In this document: in pieces, positions 21,281 through 33,032 of the stretch
How positions within the stretch are numbered: the stretch's first letter is position 1
Layout: every line of letters begins with the position of its first letter
Source: Rhizophagus clarus
Taxonomy: Eukaryota > Glomeromycota > Glomeromycetes > Glomerales > Glomeraceae
Assembly: GCA_015698045.1 (NCBI GenBank)
Contig: BLAL01000281.1
Location: forward strand, 496,001-560,000
Length of the DNA stretch: 64,000 bases
Direction of reading: 5' to 3'
Position numbers and translations under genes: made by a program
The notes under the pieces: model-generated
Databases searched by the model: none
Told to the model about the DNA's origin: nothing
What the model saw: only the letters and a program-made list of their open reading frames with translations

Positions 21281-23626
21281 ATGGAACTTAACAATGATGA
21301 AGACAATACTTATTTTAGTGATTCTGCTCGAACTGATAGTACAGCTGGTACAGAAGCAAATGGAAGAAAGAGAAGAAGGGTTTTAGTTGTGGATAAAACA
21401 GATATATGGGGTCTTTACAATAGAAAGGTACGAAACTCAAAAAAAATTTTAAATTTATTTTATATGCTAATTATGTTTTTTATACTAAAATAAGTGTAAA
21501 TTTAATATTAATTAAATTTTTATTTTTTTTTGAGTTTCGTACCTTTCTATTGCAAAGACCCCATATGGCGTTATTTTAATAAGTTGGATCCACCAAAACC
21601 CAAACATAAAAAAAGCTCTTGCAATGTAGAGATTAGAACAAGCAAAGATGTGAAAATATGTGGGCATGTAATTAATACAGATGGATAAACTGGTAATTTT
21701 TGGTCTCATTTAGAAGCTAATCATGGTATACTTAGATCTGAAAAAGAAAATACTAGCAGTAATCCTACTCAAGCCAAAGTTGATGTAATGTTTTAAAAAC
21801 AGTGGTCAAAAAATCCTAAGCGCAAGCGAGAGTGTGATGAAGCGTTAACAGAATTTTTAATTGATGATATGCAACCACTTTATGTGTTAAAGAATGAAGG
21901 TTTTATTAATTTAGTTAAAACACTTGATCCTTATTATACTCTTCCAAGTGACAAATACGTCAAAAAGCTTATTACTAAAGCATATAATAATTCTAAACAA
22001 GAACTAATAAAATTATTTGGTAATACCATAAAATTCTGTTCGATCACGACAGATTTATGGACTGGTAGAGATCGTCAAGGGTATATTGGTGTTACATGCT
22101 CATTTATCAACAAAGAATTCGAATTACAAGAAATAATGTTAGCATGTCAATATATGGAGTATCCTCATACAAGTCAAAATATTGCACGAACAATAATGAA
22201 TCTAATTTTTGAATGGGGTTTGGAAAAAAAATTTATTTGTATTATTACCGATAATGGTAGTAATATGGTCGCTGCTTCTAGACTTTTACCTAATACATTT
22301 CGGATTCCCTATGCAGCTCATACATTAAATCTTGTAGTAAATAAAGGTTTAATACCAGTTGAAATCTTAATAGCACGTGCAAAATGACTTATTAATTTTT
22401 TTATGAGTCCAAAACAAAATGAACGGTTAAAAGCAATACAAACATGTCATTTAAATGGAACTGAGGTTTATTTTCACATTTATTTTAATATATTTCATTA
22501 TTTATTCATAATATTAATAATACTAAATATAGCCTTTTTTTAGGATTTTTCAGAAAATCACAAGTATTTGCGTACAATTCAGGACGTGAAGACGAGATGG
22601 AATTCGTCATATCTTGCATAGGAACGTCTTCTTAAACTTCATCATACAATTAATATTTTAATTGCAACTATGAGTACCGAAAGTGAATCTGATACAGATA
22701 CAAAAAAAGATTTAAAACGTCTTAAAGAAATAATGCTTAGTGATGATGAGTGGAAACTTATAAAACAATTAACTAAAATACTTCAACCTTTTTATGATGC
22801 AACTAAATTACTAGGTGGTGAAAAGTATGCAACAACTTCTTTTATGTATTATGTTGTAGCTACTCTTCAAATTAAAGTAATTCCTAAAGAAGTTGAAGTA
22901 GTAGATTTGACAAATGATGATAATGCATTTGATGATGATATTGAATTTGAAGATGGTGATGATGACGATGTTATTATTATGCAAAACACAAAAAGAAAAA
23001 TCAAGATTAAAAATCCTTTAAATTGTGAAGGAAAGGAAGAAGAAGTCAAAAGAAATTTATATCATTTATTACATCATTATTGGGAAAATCCAGCAAAAGA
23101 AGGAATGATATCAGCATTGCTAGATCCACGTGTAAAAAGTCTCAATTTTGTTTCTAGTTTAAAAAAAGAAGGGATAATTTCTCTTTTGCGTGATGAATAT
23201 CAATTTGTTAAAGAATCAGAAGAGTTTGCTACTGGTACTACATTAAATAGTGATGATTTAGATTTATTAGAATCAAATAACTCTTTACTTATAGATATGT
23301 TTGCAGAAAGTCAAAGTGCCGAAAATGAACTTAATGATTACCTTTCATTACAACAATTATCTCCTAAAACCGATCCTTATAAATGGTGGGCAGGAAATCA
23401 AAATAGATTTCCGATTTTATCTTATTTAGCCAAAAAATATTTATCAATTTCCGCTACTTCAACTTCTAGTGAAAGGTTATTTTCTCAAACAGGTAATACA
23501 ATGACAGCAAAATGTATGCAACTAAAGCCAAAGTTCTTTGAAAAGCTTTTGTTTTTAAAAAAAAATCATAAAATTTTAAGTAATATTTTTCCACCGGAAA
23601 TTTATAATGAGATTGATCAAATTTAA
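21281..23626 (+). pseudogene. hAT transposase (second family), multiply broken
   Basis: It starts MELNNDEDNTYFSDSA. A diverged BED-like region follows (WRYFNKLDPPKPKHKKSSC, then WSHLEANHG), split by a MITE. Core motifs include SITTDLWTGRDRQGYIGVT, CIITDNGSNM and AAHTLNLVVNKG. An intron at about 22466-22543 (GTTTAT...TTTTTAG) precedes DVKTRWNSSYLA. The C-terminal hAT dimerisation region has KWWAGNQNRFPILSYLAKKY and TSSERLFSQTGN. In-frame stops occur near 21687, 21796, 22385 (TGA) and 22619 (TAG). An acidic insert (about 22900-22980) lies within the helical part. The C-terminal half is open for 318 codons. Compared with hAT 1 it belongs to a different, older family. Confidence 0.9.
21408..21562. 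mobile_element. Foldback MITE inside the hAT 2 transposase
   Basis: Arms at 21404-21446 and 21524-21566 are reverse complements over about 43 bp with one mismatch (GGGGTCTTTACAATAGAAAG and its complement). They enclose a ~77 bp AT-rich loop. Removing the insert restores a BED-like reading, TDIWRYFNKLDPP, across the junction. ATAT lies on both outer edges and could be the target duplication. Confidence 0.7.
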
Positions 23627-24526
23627 AATTTAATAAATAAATAGGGTATAAATATCATATTATCCTTATTATCCGTATTATCTGTATTATTCATATACTG
23701 TATCTGCATTATCTGCATTATCTATGTTATCTGCATAATCCATATTATCCGTATTATCCGCATTATCTGTATATCCATATTATCTGTATTATCTGTACTA
23801 TCCATGGATAACATGGATATGGATTATCCATTCAATTTTTTTTTTAAATTATCCATATCCAGGCTTAATTTTTGTATGGATAATAGATACTAGATTTTTA
23901 TTATGGATATGTATCCATGGATAACATGGATACACAGATCCAAACTCTACTAAAATTGATCAAATTTATCAAATTTAAAATATGAACGTAAATATTAATT
24001 ATAAATTTTATTATAGTATAATTACCCGGCCTCTCCCAAAATCTCGTTCTAAATTCGCGATAATATCTTTGGCCAGTACGCGTCCATAGCCACCACCCAG
24101 GGTTTTCATTACGATAAAAGACATAGTTCTAAATATCAAAATCAATTTGAATATTCGATAAATACATTTAATTTATGTGAATATAATTTTATTTATTTAC
24201 TTACATGGTAATCCCTAACGAGGTTCCTTCACTTAGCTTTTGACTGCACTGTTGCCCAGAAACTCTTGTACGAAATATTTTATTTATTCTGATTCAATTA
24301 AATGGATTAGTTAATTTGAATTTAAATTCTTTCTTAAAGAAATTATAGATATTAGTCATATGAACCTATTGGCAACAGAGTCCCAAAAATCATGGCAGCT
24401 TCTACCATTAATATTGTGATAGGCGCAGTTTCTGTCTCGGCGGCGTATGTCAACCAGCTCATCCATCATAGCCCAGTTCTAATAGACATTATAGTGAGAA
24501 TGACGTGAACATGTATGGCAAGGCAT

Positions 24527-25949
24527 TATTAGATTAGATTTGATTTTTATAATTTGATTTTGGGATGAGTAAAAATTTGGGTAGAAAGAAAGTCGTAAAA
24601 TGTCACTTTAAATAAAATTTGAACAATACCTCTTTGGTTTGATTTTATTTCTCGTTTCAATTAAAATTTAATTTATTACACTCTCATCATTAAACATATT
24701 AATTAAATCTTATGCGAATATGGATTATCTAAATATAAATATCATGATTAATAAAAAAAATCTTATTTTGATTTCATATCAATATATCATATTTAAAAAT
24801 AAAAACAATTATATTCTGATTAAATATTTTGCGTACATTTCTTAAAAAAATCATAAAAAAAATCTTGTACATCGTACATACATGCAATTACTAAATATCA
24901 TCCTCTTGTGATAAATAAAAAATTACGCAACACAAATTCAACACAAATTCAACACAAATTTAACAAATTTAACAAAATTTGGCCAAAATTAATAATTTTT
25001 TACTAGAATAATAAACACAAATTGAACACAAATTGAACACAAGTTTCAGTCACGATTTATTTATGTCACGCCCGCATTGTTGATAATTAAATAAATAAAT
25101 CTGCATGATATGATTGTGCATGATTGCATATACAGTATCGTATTTTCTGGCCAATCAAAATTGGGCTGATCCTTGCATGTGATTTAATCTGCACGTGTTT
25201 TTTGTCCTATTTATTTTTTATCTCTTTATTTCTTTACAATATTTTTCTCTTCTTTTTATTATTTCTTTATCCTTTTGTTCAATATTTTTTAATTATATAC
25301 AGAATATTTACATATATTCATAATTTATTGCTTTGCAGGTATAGAAATATTTGTTTATTAATACTAATTATTTCATTATTTTTTACTTCTTTTTTACTTT
25401 GTATCATAATACTGAAAATAATATACATGTTTCCTTTATTTCTTTTTACTTTTACTTTAATACTAACGATCAATACTAACAATACTAATTATGTTTTTTT
25501 TACTCCTTTTACTTAATACCAACAACATGTTTATTTTTCCTCTTTCTTTTATTTTTAGTTTATTCTTTGCAGGTATAGAAATATTTGTTTATTAATACTA
25601 ATTGTTTTAATACTAACGCGTTTTTTACCCTAATTGTTACTTTATATCATAATACTAACAATACTATCTACATTTCCTTTTTTTCTTTTACTTGTACTTT
25701 AATACTAACGATAATATCCATATTTCTACTGTTTCTTTAACTCTTTTTACTCTAATATTAACAACACTAACAATACTAACAATATTTCTTTTATCTTTAT
25801 ATCTAATACCAACATTACTATAGCTGTTTCTTTTCTTTTTACATCTAATTGTATCATTACTCTTTCTTTTTTTACTTTTATATATTCTGTATATAGTAAT
25901 AAATACTTGTAATTTTTTATAATTTAATTCATATTATATCTAATAAAAT
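24527..25949. repeat. AT-rich region with AATACTAAC repeats
   Basis: 24900-25060 repeats AACACAAATT motifs. 25260-25900 has interspersed AATACTAAC and TTCTTTTTACTTTTA repeats and a duplicated GCAGGTATAGAAATATTTGT (25335 and 25570). The long plus frame at 25124-25516 is a low-complexity hydrophobic reading and is not supported as a gene. Confidence 0.5.
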
Positions 25950-26475
25950 ATATATTATATAAACTTATAGTACAAAAATGAATTTTGAAATATTACAAAA
26001 TATTTATGTAAAATTACAAATCATCAAAATATTTTAAAAAGTTGCAAAATATTACACAATAAAATTACAAAATATTATGAACCATAAAATTACAAAACTT
26101 TGTATATCGTAATATTTCAAAATATTTTAAAAAGTTGCGAAATATTACGCAATAAAATTACACAATATTACAAACCATAAAATTATGAAACTTTGCATAT
26201 CGTAATATTTCAAAATATTTTAAAAAGTTACAAAATATTACTCTTTCGCAAACTTGCGGTGGGTCTGAAAACTTATAAAATATTATGTAAAATTACGAAA
26301 TATTGCGAATGCGTAAAATTACGGAATATTACGAACCATAAAATTATGAAACTTTGCATATCATAATATTTCAAAATATTTTAAAAAGTTACAAAATATT
26401 ACTCTTCCGCAAACTTGTGGCGGGTCTGGAAACTTACAAAATATTACGATGCGTAATCTTGCGCAACTTTTTGCA
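25950..26475. repeat. Right subterminal tandem repeats of the TIR element
   Basis: Units containing ATCGTAATATTTCAAAATAT, TTTTAAAAAGTTACAAAATA and the pair CTCTTCCGCAAACTTG and GCGGGTCTGGAAAC repeat three to four times, ending at the right TIR. The motif set is related to but not the same as that at the left end. Confidence 0.65.
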
Positions 26476-26493
26476 CTATAAAATTTCCTGATG

Positions 26494-26640
26494 TTAATTC
26501 CAAAAGTCTGGTTATATTTTTTGTCTACTAACTAGCAATATTACAAAAAAATAAAAAAAATAAAAAAATTTTTAGATCAAATATTTGGATTATGAAAGCG
26601 AGAGTAAGTCATCTGATTTATACAGATTTTTAACCCACAT
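26494..26640 (-). repeat. Array copy D, head fragment
   Basis: It completes the unit interrupted at 14178 (TTAATTCCAAAAGTCTGGTT), then runs into the array head (AGATCAAATATTTGGATTAT and GTAAGTCATCTGATTTA). That head is also seen in reverse before arrays A and C. The copy ends without the terminal inverted repeat found in element C, so it is truncated here. Confidence 0.7.
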
Positions 26641-28549
26641 TATGGCATTAAGAAATTGTGAATGTGACAAATATGAATATAATATATAGAATTTTATTAA
26701 CTGAAAATTTTTAAGTTATTAAAATATGTATTTAATAAAAATAAAAAAGAGTAAAGGGTATTACACAGATGACAAATATTTTATTATAATCATATGATTT
26801 GTCTGCTTTAGATTAGAGCTTTTAATTTCTGGTTCAATTCTGTTTTCAGTTTCAATTTGACTTTCTGATATAAAATTTTACCAAAAGTGTTTTTTAACCA
26901 AAAATTTTTACTGAAAAACATTTTCAGATGAAGTTTTTTAACTAAAAAAATATTTTTCAGTTAAAAGATGATTCTAAAAACATTTTTTAATAAAAATCTT
27001 ATTCTGAAAAGCATCCAGTAAGTAATCAAGTCCAGAATTAGAAATAAAACTGAAAACAGAACTGAACTAAAAATTCAGAGCTTTACTTTAGATATCCCCT
27101 ATTTTATAGGTATTTAAATAATATATTCAGCATAATCTATCATACAGGATTGAATAGTATAAGGATATGTTCTTTTAATAATTATGTAATATGTACAAGT
27201 TTCTTAATGACATATATAAGATTTCTAATAGTCAAATTAATTTCTTTCGTTTCAGAAAAAAAACTTTTTTTAAAAGAAACTATGATTATGTTTCTGAAAA
27301 ATCTAAACACCAAGATATGATCTTTTTTTAGTGTATTTATTTTTAGAATTCTGTCTTAGTTACAAAATTTTTTCTTTCTTATTAGAAATCCAAATATTTA
27401 ATTCTGTTTACTTCACTTTTGACCATAGCTGATCTTTGTTAAGTTTTCTTTTTTACTATTAATAATAGAGTAATTTTCAGTCTAACAAAAAAGAAGAACA
27501 TGCACAATATATTTGCAATCTGGCTTTTGAATATATTAAAAAAGGAACAAATAAATGAAACTATAGTAAACCTAGCTGAAAGTATGCTTACTACATTTCA
27601 GGTTAATTTTTTTCTTTTTTTGATTTGATAAGATGAACCTAAAGAAATAGTTCTTTAGATAGAATTATAATCTGTATTCAATCACTCACACTTTCTAATT
27701 ATGATCAGGATGTAATAATCTATAGCTCATGATAGTTCTGTCTTGTCTGTAATTTTTGTTTTTAGTTATTAATAAACATAGATAGGATTACAATTTGTGT
27801 TCAACTATTCATACTTTCTGATTACTATCAGGATGTGATGATCTATAGCTCATGATAGTTCTGTCCTAATTTTAGTTTTATGCCATTTCTTAAAGAATAC
27901 TATTTTCTTTTAGCTGTTATTAATACTATCATACTACTTAATAGAATGATAAGAAATTACAACTAGTTAAAGTTTTTTGGGAAAGTTTAATTTCATTACA
28001 AAAACAGAAAGTTGCAGCAATAAATGAACAAACTGTTTTAATGGTATAGAATAAAGCATTTTGTTATGTCAAGGCATACAATTTACAGAAACTAAACATA
28101 TTTACTACTTTTCTTTGTTACAGGAAAAATATATCACAGAATTGTATATTCAGTCTTATAACAAAATCAAAGTTGTAAGAGAAAAATATATGAAATATTT
28201 AAATTATACAGATTTTAGATTTTCCAGAAGAGACTATATTTCTCACTTACAAATCATTTGGCTATTTTTTTAGCAGAAAGTCACTGAAGAAAAGCCTGAG
28301 CTTTTAGTTTCTTAGACTCTTTTCAAGTAATATTTTCTTTCTTATGAGATCTAGCTATGTCTTTTAAAACTTGTCTGGTTCAAAAATACTAAGTTTTGGC
28401 AGAACTACTGGCTTGGTATAAATTTTACTAAGGAAATAGTTTATGATTGCAAACTTCAGGTTTTCTTTATAGTTCTGAAGACTTTTATAAAATTAGTGTC
28501 TAAGCTACCTGGCGTTAAATACCTTAGAAAAGGGTTTCTTATCACTCAG
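26641..28549. other. Gene-poor region with a short tandem duplication
   Basis: A ~97 bp segment (27655-27751, ending ATCTATAGCTCATGATAGTT) is repeated at 27780-27876. An exon-like open stretch ending at 27602 (WLLNILKKEQINETIVNLAE, then SMLTTFQ before GTTAAT) and a 70-codon frame at 28061-28273 may be remnants of an unrecognised gene. Neither is supported further. Confidence 0.4.
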
Positions 28550-28891
28550 CAGTGATGAAAAATGATTAGGTCATTTGGCTATTTTGAAATGACCCCCTGA
28601 ATGATTATTGAATGATCTAGTCATTTGAGATCATTTGTCATTTAAGTCATTTAACATAATACTGGTAAAATTTATAGTACTGGCTGGAATTACAAACTGT
28701 GTAATTTTATAATTATTGAGTATTACATAAATACACATAAAATTTCAATAATTTTGGGTGGAATTATGAAAATTATATGATATAATTTTTAAATGACTAT
28801 GTTATTTGTCATTTGACTTCAGAATAACCCAAATGATACATGATAAATGATCTAAGTCATTTGATGTCATTTAAGTCATTTATCATTACTG
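28550..28891. mobile_element. MITE with GTCATTT subterminal repeats
   Basis: Ends CAGTGATGAAAAATGATTAG and the inverse of CAGTAATGATAAATGACTTA form ~29 bp imperfect inverted repeats. AAATGAC/GTCATTT motifs recur in both orientations inside each end. No convincing target duplication was found. The form resembles hAT-type MITEs. Confidence 0.6.
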
Positions 28892-30194
28892 TTTGTTAGT
28901 ACTGTTTATTTTGGAAGCGTTAAGAAAAATAAAGTGAAATTATTAGTTGAAGTTTTGCATATCGATGGATTTGTTTCATCGTCCAAATATGTTAAATTTT
29001 GTTATACAATGTATTATAAAAGTTAAAGATATGCAATATAGTGATCTAAAAAAATGCATACAATTTTTAAAAAGTGCAATTCAGCACAATTTTAATTTTG
29101 GCCAGAATTAACATAATTTCAGCTAGATTTAATATACCGTAACTGGTAATATGATAGTAATGATAATTAGTTAAACAAAAAAGAAAAAAAACTTTAACAC
29201 CACAATCATTAAATCTATAATTACAAAAACAATTTCACACTTAATAATTTGTTGAATAATAATTAATATTACTATAAATTAATAAAAAGGAAATTGTATG
29301 AAAAAAACTATATTTTAATTCAAAGAAAAAAAATTACACCACACTGTATACATGATTTTATAAAAAAATTAAGCCGCAATTGCATAATTTTAACTGTAAT
29401 ATTAATGTTATAATGCTGTATTAATTGCACATGCACTGCAATATATAAGAAAAAATGGAAAATACAGTAAGAAAAGATAAAGGAAGAATAATGGAAAGAA
29501 GAGATAAATGAAAAGGGATAAAGGGAAGTAAAGATGATCAAAGAGAAATGAGGAAGGAACAAAAAGGTAAAGGATAGTGAAAAAGAATGAATAAAATAAA
29601 AAAAGAATAAAAATGAATGAGAAAATGAAAGAGAATGAAAAGGAATAAAGAGAATGAAAAAAAAATAAAAGGAATAAAAGAAGCAAATGGCAAATGAAAA
29701 AAAAATAAGAGGAATGAAAGAGAATGAAAGGAAGCAAATGAGGAATGAAAATCAATAAAGGGAACAAAAAAAAGCAACAAAAGAAGTCAAAGATCAATGA
29801 AAGAAACCAAAGATCATTGAAAAGAGACCAAAGATCAATGAAAGAAACGAAAAAAGTAATGAAAGAAACCAAGGATCAATGAAAAAAACAAAAAAAAAGC
29901 AACGAAAGAAATGAAATAAACCAAAAAAGCAATAAAAGAAACAATGATGAAAGGAATAAAAGATCAATGAAAGGAATAACAAAAGAATCACAAAAGATCA
30001 ATGAAAGAACCATAGAAGAAACGAAAGGAATAATGAAAAAAAGAAATGAAAAAACCACGAAAAGAAGAGAAATAAAGGGGAAAAAATGAAAGAAAAGCCA
30101 GAACACCCACCCATAGAAAAAAAAAGAAAGAAAACGGTTAATATCATCTTAAAAGAAAAATAAAATAACAGGAGAAGAGACGTAAGAGACTTAC

Positions 30195-30444
30195 TTGAAT
30201 TTTCACTCATATGGTACACATCTAAAAAGACAAAAAGTTTAGTAAAAGAACAAGGGAAAGAATAAAAAGAAAACAAAAAAAAAGGAGAAGAAATTAAAAC
30301 TCACCTTGAATTTCCAAAATGGATAAAAATAGCCACGCCTAAAAAAAAGAACAAGTTAATAAGAGACAAAAGAAAGGAGAATAAAAGCAAAAAAAACTTA
30401 CCTGTTACAGTATTTAATCCTGAAGTTAAAGGTAACGCCATTAA
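30195..30444 (-). pseudogene. Copy B of the minus-strand multi-exon gene, frameshifted
   Basis: Exons 30402-30444, 30305-30338 and 30195-30221 match those at 16027-16277 and keep GT-AG borders. The middle exon is 34 nt instead of 39, so the downstream frame (DVYHMSENS) can no longer be joined in phase. The purine-rich continuation lies at 29450-30110. Confidence 0.5.
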
Positions 30445-30781
30445 CTAAAAAATTTAAATTGTGGTTTATAATTTTTGAAAAAAAAAATTATTTTTTTATT
30501 TTTTAAAAAAAAAATTCCCTTATCATAAAACAAATGATTTTTTATTTTTTTAAAAAAAATTTCCCTTAAAAAAAAATGATTTTTTATTTTTTAAAAAAAA
30601 ATTTCCCTTAAAAAAAACGATATATCTTTTTAAAAAAAATTTCCCTTCCGCCAAAATAAAAATCTGAAGTCTGAACAAAACTACTAGCATTGATTATCTA
30701 TTTATAACATAAAAGGCAATATCGCTTGCCATTTACGATAAGCTTATCTCATGAGTTGATATAAAAAAGGAATATGTTATA

Positions 30782-30977
30782 CAGTGGTACCTCCCTATAG
30801 TCACGCAGTCAGGCACATAGTGACTTTTAAAGCATAATGTGCTTATAAAGAGGTGCTATTATGATTGTGACTATAGAGAAGGATTCTTCTAATAATTTTT
30901 ACCATTCAAAAAGCTCAAATATGTGCTTATATATATGATGTGCTTATATAGGGGGTGACTATATGGAGGTATGACTG
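30782..30977. mobile_element. Pogo/mariner-like MITE, TA duplication
   Basis: A 196 bp insertion absent from the duplicate copy A. Inverted ends are CAGTGGTACCTCCCTATAGT and the inverse of a CAGTCATACCTCCATATAGT end. TA lies on both sides (30780-30781 and 30978-30979). The empty site in copy A near 16620 confirms that it is an insertion. Confidence 0.85.
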
Positions 30978-31109
30978 TATATCACATGCACTTTATCTAG
31001 TTTTGAACTGGTATAACCGGTATTATGATCCGATTATTTGGGTAAACAGGTTTTTTTTTTTGAATTTATTACATTTAGATAAAAAACAATTTAAAAAAAT
31101 AATTATTTT

Positions 31110-32810
31110 TTTTTTTTCTTTTTTGTAGTATTGCCAGACGAAAAGCATGACCGGACTATTGGAATTAAGATAAGGGAGGGTTGGGGTGGTGTTTTTCATT
31201 GTTGTTTTTTTTATTTAATTAATTAATTATTATTTTTTTTTCTTTTTTTGTAGTATTGCCGGACGAAAAGCACGACTGGACTATTGGAATTAAGGTAAGG
31301 GAGGGTTGGGAAAGGTGTTTTTTGTTGGTTTTTTTATTTAATTAATTAATTATTTTTTTTTCTTTTTTGTAGTGTTGCCGAATGAAAAACATGACCGGAC
31401 TTTTGGAATTAAGGTAAGGAGGTGTTTTTCATTAGTTTTTTTTTATTTAATTAATTAATTATTATTTCTTTTTTCTTTTTTGTAGTGTTGCCAGACAAAA
31501 AGCATGACCGGACTATTGGAATTAAGGTAAGGGAGGGTTGGGGTGGTGTTTTTTGTTTAATTAATTAATTATTTTTTTGTTTATTTTTTCTTTTTTGTAG
31601 TGTTGTCAGACGAAAAGCACGACCAGACTATTGGAATTAAAGTAAGGGAGGGTTGGGAGAGGTGTTTTTTGTTGTTTTTTTTTTAATTAATTAATTAATT
31701 ATTTGTTTTTTTTTTCTTTTTTGTAGTGTTGCCGGATGAAAAGTACGACCGGACTATTGGAATTAAGGTAAGGGAGGGTTGGGGTGGTGTTTTTTGTTTA
31801 ATTAATTATTTATTTGTTTTTTTTTTCTTTTTTGTAGTGTTGCCAGATGAAAAGCACGACCGGACTATTGGAATTAAGGTAAGGGAGGGTTAGGGTGGTG
31901 TTTTTCGTTGTTGTTTTTTTCAATTAATTAATTATTTTTTTTTTTTTTTTCTTTTTTTGTAGTGTTGCCAGATGAAAAATGTGATTGGACTTTTGGAATT
32001 AAGGTAAGGAGGTGTTTTTCGTTGGTTTTTTTTTATTTAATTAATTAATTATTATTTTTTTTTTCTTTTTTGTAGTGTTGCCGGACGAAAAGCATGACTG
32101 GACTATTGGAATTAAGGTAAGGGAGGGTTGGGGTGGTGTTTTTTGTTTAATTAATTAATTATTTATTTGTTTGTTTTTTCTTTTTTGTAGTGTTGCCAGA
32201 CGAAAAGCATGACCGGACTATTGGAATTAAGGTAAGGGAGGGTTGGGTGGTGTTTTTTGTTTAATTAATTATTTATTTATTTGCTTTTTTTAATTAATTA
32301 TTTATTTGCTTTTTTTAATTAATTATTTATTTGCTTTTTTTAATTAATTATTTATTTGCTTTTTTTAATTAATTATTTATTTGCTTTTTTTTTCTTTTTT
32401 GTAGTGTTACCAGACGAAAAGCACGACCGGACTTTTGGAATTAAGGACAATTAAGGTAAGGGAGGGTTGGGGTGGTGTTTTCGTTATTTTTTTTAATTAA
32501 TTAATTATTTATTTGTTTTTTTTCTTTTTGTAGTGTTGCCGGATGAAAAGCACGACCGGACTTTTGGAATTAAGGACAATTAAGGTAAGGGAGGGTTGGG
32601 AAGGTGTTTTTCGTTATTTTTTTAATTAATTATTAATTTTTTTTTTTTGTAGTGTTGCCGGATGAAAAGCATAACCGGACTTTTGGAATTAAGGACAATT
32701 AAGGTAAGGGAGGGTTGGGTGGTGTTTTTCGTTGGTTTTTTTTTAATTAATTAATTATTTATTTTTTTTCTTTCTTTTTTATAGTGTTTCTAGATGAAAA
32801 GCACGATCAG
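31110..32810 (+). repeat. Exon-intron-like tandem array, copy B (about 14 units)
   Basis: Same unit as array A: TTTTTTGTAG acceptor, 41 nt block, GGTAAGGGAGGG donor, T-rich spacer with TTAATTAATTA. The last units extend the block with GACAATTAAG before the donor, making it 51 nt (a multiple of three). More blocks carry CATGACCGG and CAGACGAAAA variants than in copy A, so it has diverged further. Confidence 0.75.
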
Positions 32811-33032
32811 ACTTCACAATTTAATATTTTGACATTATTAAAACGATTTGTTAAATAACTTTTATAAAAGCATTCTGTGCCTTTCATATATTGTGTATTT
32901 AAAAAAAAATTATCCTTTTATTTAATGATCATAGGGCCATTGGTATTCTGAATTTAATGATATAACTTTTACTATTCTGTTTTACCGAGTTTTACTGAAT
33001 GTAAAATAAAATAAAAGTATATCGATCATAAT

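Larger units (their letters stand above)
20150..23949 (+). mobile_element. hAT DNA transposon 2
   Basis: A 3800 bp element with ends TAGAGTTTGGATCCGTGTAT (left) and GATACACAGATCCAAACTCTA-type right end. A perfect 8 bp duplication CTAAAATT flanks it at 20142-20149 and 23950-23957. Subterminal regions (20150-20340 and 23640-23940) are dense with GGATAA and ATCCAT motifs in both orientations, a typical hAT transposase-binding layout. It carries one BED-type transposase with several stops and a foldback MITE within it. Confidence 0.95.
20086..24526 (-). pseudogene. Myb/SANT-like DNA-binding protein gene, disrupted by hAT 2
   Basis: Minus-strand exons: 24366-24526 (MPCHTCSRHS; then NWAMMDELVDIRRRDRN, FWDSVANR), 24205-24288 (INKIFRTRVSGQQCSQKLSE), 24026-24128 (NYVFYRNENPGWWLWTRTG, QRYYREFRTRFWERP) and 20086-20141 (TRNDRRRRRNLPTYRRR, stop). 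Borders are GT-AG. The tryptophans, the FW-x2-VA pattern and the GxQCxxK segment fit a Myb/SANT-like domain of the kind common in AM fungi and Harbinger-linked proteins. The basic C-terminus suggests nuclear location. A TAG in exon 1 and a phase mismatch between exons 2 and 3 argue for decay. hAT 2 (20150-23949) sits exactly at the last acceptor. Confidence 0.55.
14179..26493. mobile_element. Large (12.3 kb) TIR element with repeat-rich ends
   Basis: The left end starts CATCAAGAAATTTTATAG. The right end is the inverted equivalent starting CATCAGGAAATTTTATAG. About 37 of the first 42 bases match. The element splits a single unit of array D, and TT is present on both sides (14177-14178 and 26494-26495); deleting the element and one TT rebuilds the unit. 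Both ends run into short subterminal repeats with ATATTACG motifs. The interior holds duplication A, a Myb/SANT-like gene and hAT element 2. No transposase clearly belonging to this element was found. A 2 bp duplication and subterminal repeats recall CACTA-like elements, but the termini are not CACTA. Two independent insertions of the same family are a less economical alternative. Confidence 0.65.

Noticed and set aside
25124-25516. 130-codon hydrophobic plus-strand frame
   Set aside because: Low-complexity T-rich sequence with repeated AATACTAAC motifs, no splice or domain support.
14179-26493. Calling the 12.3 kb element a CACTA transposon
   Set aside because: Ends begin CATCA rather than CACTA and no En/Spm-type transposase was found, so the superfamily is left open.
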